DNA of 64,000 nt, from contig JASFHF010000005.1 in the NCBI GenBank assembly GCA_050123375.1, positions 1-64,000 on the forward strand, in the 5' to 3' direction. The notes beneath the pieces are model-generated. The model ran no database searches. It had not been told where the DNA came from and saw only the letters and a program-made list of their open reading frames with translations. The DNA is from JASFHF01 sp050123375 (lineage in GTDB: Bacteria; Pseudomonadota; Gammaproteobacteria; UBA12402). Below are positions 52,364 through 58,092 of the stretch, in pieces. Position 1 is the stretch's first letter, and each line of letters opens with the position of its first letter. Position numbers and translations under genes: made by a program.

Positions 52364-52455
52364 CGTAGACATAATTTGGTAGTTGTCTATTCCGCTTGGG
52401 GACATTAATTACCAAGACGCACCGCGGTATGATGGTATTTATATTCATACTACTA
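52364..52455 (+). ncRNA. Kissing-hairpin RNA between two tRNAs
   Basis: TAGACA (52366) pairs with TGTCTA (52384); the loop word TTGGTA (52376) pairs with TACCAA (52410); CCGC (52392) can pair with GCGG further on. The topology (hairpin loop pairing downstream) resembles the 3' half of elements A and B, without sequence similarity. Confidence 0.5.
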
Positions 52456-52472
52456 CCTAAAATTATAAAAAC

Positions 52473-52546
52473 GCCTGGTAAATTAATGGTAAAGAAAAAT
52501 TATCGACGGATAATTAATATCTTTGGTTCGATTCCAAAGCCAGGTT
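52473..52546 (+). tRNA. tRNA-like gene with 8-nt anticodon loop
   Basis: Acceptor GCCTGGT/GCCAGGT (with wobbles), Gly-like D-loop AATGGTAAAG, T-arm TTTGG-TTCGATT-CCAAA. The anticodon stem AATTA/TAATT encloses TCGACGGA, eight bases, with no T at the expected position 33. The D-stem is only about two pairs. Amino acid cannot be assigned; it may be a degenerate or specialised tRNA. Confidence 0.55.
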
Positions 52547-52551
52547 TTTGA

Positions 52552-52760
52552 ACCAACATAGTTTAAAATAATATTATATAATTTAATTGGGAGAAGCCCT
52601 TTCGTAAGATTCGGTCGTATTGGTTCAAGTCCAATTGTAATATTATTTAACAGGTTGCGTAAGCCAACGACTATGATATCAAGGCTTGCGGCTTAGTGTA
52701 TGAGCCTATAGGGTTCGTGGGAAATCCGAAAATACACAATCCCACAAAAATAGCCAGGCA
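52552..52760 (+). ncRNA. Multi-pseudoknot RNA element, copy B, with inserted tRNA-like domain
   Basis: Helices equivalent to copy A: CATAGT 52557 with ACTATG 52670; CGTAAGCC 52658 with GGCTTGCG 52683; GGCTT 52690 with GAGCC 52702; GGGTT 52711 with AATCC 52723; loop pairings GTGTAT 52696 with ATACAC 52732 and GTGGG 52717 with CCCAC 52741. Relative to copy A, about 88 bases carrying a tRNA-like structure are inserted in the first hairpin. Confidence 0.8.
52572..52643 (+). tRNA. tRNA-like domain embedded in element B
   Basis: Acceptor-like TATTATA/TGTAATA, D-loop AATTGGGA, perfect T-arm ATTGG-TTCAAGT-CCAAT. The anticodon region (GCCCTTTCGTAAGATTCGG) cannot form a normal 5-bp stem with 7-base loop, so this is a tRNA relic or a tRNA mimic, not a normal decoding tRNA. 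Confidence 0.5.
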
Positions 52761-52792
52761 AATTGACTCAACTACCATGTGTAGAAAGAGAC

Positions 52793-52824
52793 TCTAATTA
52801 CGCTAATTAAAAGTGTTTTTTGCA
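52793..52824 (+). terminator. Terminator of the RNA unit
   Basis: TAATTA-CGC-TAATTA hairpin followed by a T-run. It ends the transcript that begins at the 51859 promoter. Confidence 0.6.
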
Positions 52825-52903
52825 AGAATATTTATATTTTTAATTATTTGAAGAAGATTTAGTCCTTATAAATTAATAATTGTTTAATGTTCAATGTTCC
52901 ATG

Positions 52904-52942
52904 TCCCCGGTTACGGTTGATATCAATCAGATTCGGGGACTT
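52904..52942 (+). promoter_or_regulatory. Large hairpin in the holin leader
   Basis: GTCCCCG pairs with CGGGGAC, enclosing the palindrome GTTGATATCAAT. It ends about 20 bases upstream of the holin start and is G+C-rich for this genome. It could delay lysis gene expression or act as a terminator. Confidence 0.5.
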
Positions 52943-52963
52943 TATCAAAAGGGTGGTGAAATT

Positions 52964-53161
52964 ATGACACAAAACAGACTAAAAAGTAAGGTTCTGCGGG
53001 GTGCTTTAGCCAGTGCATTGTTGTTACTATTGGGTGAATGGGGTTTATATGAAGCAATAGGAATCAAGCAAGAAGTAATACGACACACAATAGACTTTAT
53101 TCTTTTATGCTTGACTGCATTTGGAATTATAAACAGTCCAGATAACAAAGGAACTTTATAG
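52964..53161 (+). CDS. Holin
   Basis: A 65-residue protein with ATG at 52964 after GGGTGGTG. Basic start (MTQNRLKSKVLRG), hydrophobic helices at about 14-30 and 38-56, and a hydrophilic tail ending SPDNKGTL. Length and pattern match small phi-LC3-type holins of Gram-positive phages, which form the lysis pore. It lies downstream of the lysin, separated by the RNA region. Confidence 0.8.
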   Translation: MTQNRLKSKVLRGALASALLLLLGEWGLYEAIGIKQEVIRHTIDFILLCLTAFGIINSPDNKGTL

Positions 53162-53181
53162 AAAGGTAGGATTTGTTTATT

Positions 53182-53487
53182 ATGAATTATGAAAAAAATA
53201 GCTGTGAAACACAAGAACAAACAATAATAAGATTAATTAAAGAAAATAATAAACTACATGAAGAAATAATAATAAAAGAGATTATGACAGAAGGACACAG
53301 TAAAGGACATGAAGAAACGATAACAAAATTAACAGAAGAAAACAATAAACTACATGAAGAAATAAAAATATTAAGTAATAAATTAATCGTATATAATAAC
53401 ATGCTTAAACATATTGAGTATAGTGTAAAATCAACAGTTGACCAAGTTAGAGATGATATATTTCAAAAAAAAAAAAATAAAAAATGA
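53182..53487 (+). CDS. Coiled-coil protein, 101 aa
   Basis: ATG at 53182 is preferred; a TTG at 53173 is too close to the ribosome site GGTAGG. Two repeats of the type EENNKLHEEI form a coiled coil. Next to the holin, so it may help lysis, but no membrane segment is visible. Confidence 0.6.
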   Translation: MNYEKNSCETQEQTIIRLIKENNKLHEEIIIKEIMTEGHSKGHEETITKLTEENNKLHEEIKILSNKLIVYNNMLKHIEYSVKSTVDQVRDDIFQKKKNKK

Positions 53488-53509
53488 AAGTGAAAGTGAG
53501 GAGATAATA

Positions 53510-53755
53510 ATGAATAAAAACAGATACGATTTAAAACAAATGGAATTTGATGCAAATTCGATGTCAAGAAAGGCTTTTAAAGCAAAATATATGGAAAATT
53601 TTGATAATTGTTTAAAAGCTGGTGAAGATTATGCAAACTTAATGGAGATAGCAAGCCAACTAGGGATAAAAGACCCACAATCGATTGCTAATAAAGCAAG
53701 CAAAGAAGATATAGAAAGATGGCACGCGACCATTAACGCGACCATTAATGGGTAA
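53510..53755 (+). CDS. Hypothetical protein, 81 aa
   Basis: ATG at 53510 after GAGGAG. Helical protein (MSRKAFKAKYMENFDNCLKA). Followed by a terminator. No family recognised. Confidence 0.65.
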   Translation: MNKNRYDLKQMEFDANSMSRKAFKAKYMENFDNCLKAGEDYANLMEIASQLGIKDPQSIANKASKEDIERWHATINATING

Positions 53756-53763
53756 GTTAAGAT

Positions 53764-53794
53764 AGAGAGCTGTTGATACTGGCTCTCTTTTTTA
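53764..53794 (+). terminator. Intrinsic terminator
   Basis: AGAGAGC pairs with GCTCTCT and is followed by six T. Confidence 0.85.
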
Positions 53795-53937
53795 TACTAT
53801 GGAAAATAAAATATATATGGAAAATTAATATGAACTATAGTAAAATGGTTTAATTTATCATATATGTATTATATAATAAATTGTAAATTTTAAATTTTAA
53901 ATACTTCAAAGTTTTTTTTAATTTAAATAAGTTATAT

Positions 53938-53968
53938 AAATACTGGAAAGTCGAACCAGTATTTTTTA
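53938..53968 (+). terminator. Second terminator upstream of 53969 promoter
   Basis: AAATACTGG pairs with CCAGTATTT (9 bp) followed by TTT. The bases 53795-53937 hold no gene. Confidence 0.7.
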
Positions 53969-53997
53969 TTGACATGATGTAATACACGCGTTATAAT
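53969..53997 (+). promoter_or_regulatory. Promoter, TGTAA class
   Basis: TTGACA, 17-bp spacer with TGTAA at positions 10-14, TATAAT. A small hairpin (CCTTGAG...CAGGG) follows at 54042-54060 before the gene. Confidence 0.85.
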
Positions 53998-54087
53998 GTA
54001 GATAAATATTTATTAATATAATCATGTTTTTCTAATAAAACCTTGAGTATTCAGGGTTTTAAATTATAAAAAGGAGATTTACTGACA

Positions 54088-54828
54088 ATGTCTAAAGCTT
54101 ATAAATTAAATCAAATAATAGCAATAGAAAAAGAAGTAACAGCTAGAACCAAACAGAACATTTCAAACATTTATAAATTATTTCAAAAAAATGACTTGTT
54201 TAATGGATTTACAAAGAAATATCAACCACTAAATGATGAAGGTGAAAAGTTTGCGGATGAAAATAAAAAAGTAATTGCTAATGTTGAATCTTTATTAAAT
54301 TTAATTGTAGAATCAAAAACTGAATCTTTTGACTTTACATTGACTAAAGATACAGGAAATACCAATGCTTTTTCTGATATAATAGTTGATGATGTTACTA
54401 TTGTTAAACATGTACCTGTCACATTTATCATCTATTTAGAAAAACAGTTAATAGATATTAGGACAATGATAAACTCTTTGCCTACTTTAGATATAAATGA
54501 AGATTGGAAACCCGATATAAATAGCAATATATTTAGAACTGATTCAATTCAAACACATAGAACTAAAAAAGTGCCTAAAGTTTTAATTAGATATGAAGCG
54601 ACAGAAAAGCATCCAGCACAAACAGAAGTGTATAATGAAGATGTTATCATAGGTTACTGGAATACTGAAAAATTATCAGGTGCTATGCCAATTCCAAATA
54701 AAGAAAAATTGTTAAAGAGAGTTGAAAAACTTATAAAAGCTGTTAAAATGGCACGTGAAACAGCTAATAGTATTGAAGTAGAAAAAAAATATATAGGGAA
54801 TTCAATATTTAAATATTTGTTTGAATAA
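54088..54828 (+). CDS. Conserved phage protein, DUF7873-like
   Basis: A 246-residue protein. MSKAYKLNQIIAIEKEVTAR at the start and TKKVPKVLIRYEATEKHPAQ near residue 160 are hallmarks of a conserved family also common in actinobacterial phages. Function is unknown; it is usually expressed early and well. Single gene between a TGTAA promoter and the second tRNA region, which may share its transcript. Confidence 0.75.
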   Translation: MSKAYKLNQIIAIEKEVTARTKQNISNIYKLFQKNDLFNGFTKKYQPLNDEGEKFADENKKVIANVESLLNLIVESKTESFDFTLTKDTGNTNAFSDIIVDDVTIVKHVPVTFIIYLEKQLIDIRTMINSLPTLDINEDWKPDINSNIFRTDSIQTHRTKKVPKVLIRYEATEKHPAQTEVYNEDVIIGYWNTEKLSGAMPIPNKEKLLKRVEKLIKAVKMARETANSIEVEKKYIGNSIFKYLFE

Positions 54829-54839
54829 ACTTTTAATAT

Positions 54840-54912
54840 GGGATGGTAGCTCAATTGGTAGAGCTTAGGATTAAAAATTCTAGAGTTGATGGTTCAAATC
54901 CATTCTATCCCA
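54840..54912 (+). tRNA. tRNA with anticodon AAA (Phe codon TTT)
   Basis: Fully canonical cloverleaf: GGGATGG/CTATCCC, D-arm GCTC-AATTGGTA-GAGC, anticodon stem TAGGA/TTCTA with loop TTAAAAA, T-arm GATGG-TTCAAAT-CCATT, discriminator A. The anticodon is AAA; bacterial tRNA-Phe normally has GAA. Starts 12 bases after the preceding stop. Confidence 0.85.
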
Positions 54913-54943
54913 TTTGAGATAAGCTAAGACTCAAGTTAAATAA

Positions 54944-55035
54944 AGCTATTTTTGGAGGTTCGAATCCTTTCCACGACTTTAATTCTACTATTTGAAATGT
55001 CGTGGTGATGCAATGGCAGACATTAGCTATTAAAA
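54944..55035 (+). tRNA. Circularly permuted tRNA gene 1 (TAA anticodon if loop is as read)
   Basis: The 3' half comes first: AGCTA (54944), TTTTT, T-arm GGAGG-TTCGAAT-CCTTT, CCACGAC (54971-54977). After a 21-base spacer comes the 5' half: GTCGTGG (54999-55005), TG, Leu-like D-arm ATG-CAATGGCAGA-CAT, TAGCT, ATTAAAA. GTCGTGG/CCACGAC is a perfect 7-bp acceptor, and TAGCT/AGCTA a perfect anticodon stem. The loop would read TAA (Leu), but the variable arm is short and the junction is not known. Confidence 0.75.
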
Positions 55036-55103
55036 TTTAAATTTAAGTTATTCTCAAAAAGTTTAGTATAGTATATTTGTTTAAATCGATTTGTATTGGT
55101 AAT

Positions 55104-55266
55104 TATGGTTTTACATTGGTTCGAATCCAATTTCTTGCTTTTTTAAAACAGGTAATTAATTATGAAATGTATATATTTAATATTTTCTTTTTTTAGGGGG
55201 TTAAAGAATACTAATCCCCTACAATATGCAAGAATAGCATAGTGGTTATGCAGACCATATAAAATT
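55104..55266 (+). tRNA. Circularly permuted tRNA gene 2
   Basis: The 3' half (55104-55138): TATGGTT, TTAC, T-arm ATTGG-TTCGAAT-CCAAT, TTCTTGC. The 5' half (55228-55266): GCAAGAA, TA, D-arm GCAT-AGTGGTT-ATGC, A, GACCATA. Acceptor GCAAGAA/TTCTTGC is a perfect 7 bp and GACCATA/TATGGTT a 7-bp anticodon-side helix. The 89-base spacer between halves holds a hairpin T-AGGGG...CCCCTA. Anticodon cannot be read without the junction. Confidence 0.7.
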
Positions 55267-55337
55267 GAACCATTACATTAAATGTCGTTAAACATTGAAG
55301 ATATATACATTTTAAAATGATTTGGCAAAAATCATAT

Positions 55338-55370
55338 AACAAGGCATCATGGAGAAGATGCCTTGTTTTA
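55338..55370 (+). terminator. Terminator after the permuted tRNA region
   Basis: AACAAGGCATC pairs with GATGCCTTGTT (11 bp), followed by TTTTA. Confidence 0.8.
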
Positions 55371-55459
55371 ATATATCAGGATAATAAAATATTGTTATAA
55401 TTAAGATTTTTCTAGTATAATAAAATTGTTAGTAAATCTCTTTGTTGCAGACTGTTTTT

Positions 55460-55490
55460 ATAGACCTGTTTACTAAACAGGTCTATTATT
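55460..55490. terminator. 13-bp hairpin, probable second terminator
   Basis: ATAGACCTGTTTA and its perfect complement around a single C. AT-rich sequence follows. Lies between the tRNA region and the next promoter. Confidence 0.6.
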
Positions 55491-55541
55491 ATGTAAATTT
55501 TACATATTATGTTTATTTTTTTTCATTATATTATGCATTAC

Positions 55542-55570
55542 TTGACATAATGTAAAAAGTGTTATAACAT
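55542..55570 (+). promoter_or_regulatory. Promoter, TGTAA class
   Basis: TTGACA, 17-bp spacer with TGTAA at positions 10-14, TAACAT (a TATAAC two bases earlier is the alternative). Drives the triple-HTH gene. Confidence 0.7.
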
Positions 55571-55602
55571 TATAAATAAAGATTAAAATAGGAGGGGTAG
55601 GA

Positions 55603-56529
55603 ATGATTGATAGGAAATATAATTTTAATACGCAGTATATTAACAAATTAATAAAGACTAATGAATTTACAACTAGAAAAAAAATATGTGAAAGATTAGA
55701 AATAACTGAAAACGCATTAAATCTTAAAATAAGTCGTCGTACTCTAATTTATATAAATGAAGCAATAGAATTATCAGATGAATTACACATGAATGTAATT
55801 GATGTATTTTGTCCAACAGAGCAAATGATGTTTGAAGTGTATTATAATGATTATAATATAGAAAAATATTATAATAAAAAGTCTTATAATGATTTCAATT
55901 TAAATCAAAAATACTTAAAACAATTATTAAATGATAAAGGAATACATATCAATGAATTATGTAATTTATGGAGTTTAAAAATTGTATCTATCTATGACAA
56001 ATTAAGAGGTGATACAAAAATAACAGTAAAAGAAGGTATTTTATTAAGTAGTTATATGGAATTACCTGTTGAAAAAATATTTTGTCCAACAAATAATGAA
56101 TTAATTCATGTAATATCAAAAGAATTTAATAAATCTTTAAAAAAAAGTAATGAATCAGATAAATTGATAATTAATAAATATTTAATCGAAGGATTTAACA
56201 TGAATAACATAAATGTTAATAAACAATATATCTCAAACTTGTTGTACATGGAAAACAAAAAATCGAAGGACTTATCACAAATATTAAATTTATCTTTATC
56301 ACATATATATAATAAATTAAATAAGAAAATAGATTTCGAATTTGATGAAGTTTGGAAAATATCAGCATTTCTAAATTTACCAATAAAAAAAGTATTCAAT
56401 CCAACATCTAAGGATATTACTGATCTAACAATAAAAGTAACAAATGCAAAAAAAGAAAGACAAAAACAACTGGCAAAAAATGCTGCTGATAGAAGAAAGA
56501 AAAGAAAACAAAAAAAATCAAAACAATAA
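55603..56529 (+). CDS. Triple helix-turn-helix repeat protein, 308 aa
   Basis: ATG after AGGAGGGG. Three repeats of about 65 residues (about 8-72, 96-163, 205-270), each with a Cro/XRE-like pattern (YINKLI, ICERLEITENALNLKI, then EAIELSDELHMNVIDVFCPT). Repeat ends are FCPT, FCPT and FNPT. The last 40 residues are strongly basic. Likely a DNA-binding regulator that reads repeated sites; candidate ligand for the GTGTAAA or TGTAA words, by inference. Confidence 0.7.
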   Translation: MIDRKYNFNTQYINKLIKTNEFTTRKKICERLEITENALNLKISRRTLIYINEAIELSDELHMNVIDVFCPTEQMMFEVYYNDYNIEKYYNKKSYNDFNLNQKYLKQLLNDKGIHINELCNLWSLKIVSIYDKLRGDTKITVKEGILLSSYMELPVEKIFCPTNNELIHVISKEFNKSLKKSNESDKLIINKYLIEGFNMNNINVNKQYISNLLYMENKKSKDLSQILNLSLSHIYNKLNKKIDFEFDEVWKISAFLNLPIKKVFNPTSKDITDLTIKVTNAKKERQKQLAKNAADRRKKRKQKKSKQ

Positions 56530-56564
56530 ATCCTTTTATTACACTAGAAAGGAAATTCATTACA

Positions 56565-57173
56565 ATGTTAAATAATTTATCAAGATTAGGAGACTTTAGA
56601 AAAATATATCAAAAAATAGATGATTTAGATAATAAAATAACTAAATTGATAAGAAACACCAATGTTCATTTATATAAAATAAACAATAGATGGGGTGTAC
56701 ATATTACAAATAAAGATATAGCATTTGAAGACCTTGAAAAATATAAAGACAAAATTATCTCTTATCCTACACCTGAGCAAATGCACAAATATATAAAAGA
56801 CAATACGTCTTTTAAATATGGTTACTGGCAACATGGAGTATCAATAGAAAAAACTATAACTACTCATGAATTATCTAGTATCATAAATAAACATAATTCT
56901 ATTATTGTTAAATTTATAGATGAAAATATAGATAAGTTTAAACTACTAGATGAAATAGTTGTAGGTAATATCACTGGGAAGCAATGTAATAACTTTAAAT
57001 TTCTTAAATTTTATTTTCTAACAGAAAAACAATTATTTTTCTTTTTATTTGCATTTCCTTGCATATTTCATGAAGAAAATAAATCTGAGAAATTATTAGA
57101 AATTAAATTTTTTATTACAGTAAACTATAAAAAAGGTATAAACTTATTAGAACTCATTAGAACTTATTATTAA
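56565..57173 (+). CDS. Hypothetical protein, 202 aa
   Basis: ATG after GAAAGGAAA. Helical, with a hydrophobic segment near 150-165 (FLTEKQLFFFLFAFPCIF). No domain recognised. Immediately upstream of the second GTGTAAA inverted-repeat element. Confidence 0.7.
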   Translation: MLNNLSRLGDFRKIYQKIDDLDNKITKLIRNTNVHLYKINNRWGVHITNKDIAFEDLEKYKDKIISYPTPEQMHKYIKDNTSFKYGYWQHGVSIEKTITTHELSSIINKHNSIIVKFIDENIDKFKLLDEIVVGNITGKQCNNFKFLKFYFLTEKQLFFFLFAFPCIFHEENKSEKLLEIKFFITVNYKKGINLLELIRTYY

Positions 57174-57189
57174 GTTCTAATTTTTTATA

Positions 57190-57517
57190 AAAACGTGTAA
57201 AGCGTGTAAAAAACACTATTTTTACACGCTTTTTTAATTGTCTGAATCGCTTTATATTATTGGTCTTGAAATACTTTTTACACTCTTTACACTCTTTTTT
57301 TTCTATTTAGAGAATAAAAAAATAAAATAAAAAAAAGATAGATAGAGAGATGATGTATTATATATTTATTATTATTTCGGAATCTGGTAGTCAATATGAA
57401 AATAGGGTAAAAAACAGTGTAAAAAGTGTAGATAAAATTAAGACTCTAGTAATACTAATGGTTTTAAGATTTTTTTTTAAATTTTTTTTACACTCTTTTT
57501 TATAAAAAAACGTGTAA
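57190..57517. repeat. Second GTGTAAA inverted-repeat element (diverged copy)
   Basis: Shares order and sequence with 25980-26330: GTGTAAAGCGTGTAAA, TTTTTACACTCTTTACACTC, TTTTTTTTC-ATxTAGA, an A/T centre with AGATAGATAGAGAG, then CTGGTAGTCAATATGAAAA and further GTGTAAAA units. The arms pair less perfectly. It precedes the ribbon-helix-helix, AbrB-like and primase-helicase genes, a common place for a phage origin. Confidence 0.65.
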
Positions 57518-57540
57518 AAAAAATAACATATAATTTTTGG

Positions 57541-57569
57541 TTGCATTATTTGATATAAAGTGATACTAT
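57541..57569 (+). promoter_or_regulatory. Candidate promoter without TGTAA word
   Basis: TTGCAT, 17-bp spacer, TACTAT, 31 bases before the ribbon-helix-helix gene. It differs from the main class by lacking TGTAA in the spacer. Confidence 0.55.
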
Positions 57570-57599
57570 ATAAATACTTAAAAAAAAGGAGTTGTAAAG

Positions 57600-57806
57600 A
57601 TGAATAAATTAAAAAATAAATTAAAAGTAAACAAACAACATATGAAGAAAATATCATTATATTTATCTGTAGATATAATTAAAGAATTAAAAGAATTATC
57701 TAAATTTAATGAAATTAGTATCAATAAAGTAGCTGCTCATTTAATACATACTGGATATGAACAATCAAAAGAAGAAAAAAAATCAGGTAAAGAAAAAGCA
57801 TCTTAG
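57600..57806 (+). CDS. Ribbon-helix-helix regulator, 68 aa
   Basis: ATG after AAGGAG. Residues about 18-60 (KKISLYLSVDIIKELKELSK, FNEISINKVAAHLIHTGY) match the CopG/Arc-type strand-helix-helix fold that binds operators as dimers. First gene of the primase operon, next to the inverted-repeat element. Confidence 0.75.
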   Translation: MNKLKNKLKVNKQHMKKISLYLSVDIIKELKELSKFNEISINKVAAHLIHTGYEQSKEEKKSGKEKAS

Positions 57807-57859
57807 ACGCTTTTTTATTATCTTAATAAAGGACGTTCTTAAAACGTTAAGGAGGAAAT

Positions 57860-58090
57860 ATGAAACATATACTAACTAAATCAAGATTAACAAGATTGTT
57901 TTTTAGAGGTGTAAAGGGTACAGGAACTAAAGGAAATACTAAAGAATATAAGGTCAAGCGGGCATTACGTCAGGATGGAAATAGTTTTACTGTAGCTATT
58001 CCACCTACAACAGTAGAAGATTTAAATTTATATGATGGTGTAAATATAGAGAGAAAAGGCAAGCAGGTAATAATTACGAAAGGGGGTTAA
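57860..58090 (+). CDS. AbrB/MazE-like swapped-hairpin DNA-binding protein, 76 aa
   Basis: The C-terminal 45 residues (RQDGNSFTVAIPPTTVEDL, LYDGVNIERKGKQVIIT) match the SpoVT-AbrB domain. No toxin gene is adjacent, so a transcription regulator is more likely than an antitoxin. A short TTTTTTA stretch and the repeat ACGTT flank its start. Confidence 0.75.
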   Translation: MKHILTKSRLTRLFFRGVKGTGTKGNTKEYKVKRALRQDGNSFTVAIPPTTVEDLNLYDGVNIERKGKQVIITKGG

Positions 58091-58092
58091 GT

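Noticed and set aside
52052..52760. Group I intron interrupting tRNA genes
   Set aside because: tRNA-Gln and the CAT tRNA are intact, and the conserved P7/G-binding core could not be found; the pairing topology is different.
57860..58090. Toxin-antitoxin pair with the neighbouring ribbon-helix-helix gene
   Set aside because: Both products look like DNA-binding antitoxin-type folds, and no toxin-like ORF is adjacent; regulators of the primase operon are more likely.
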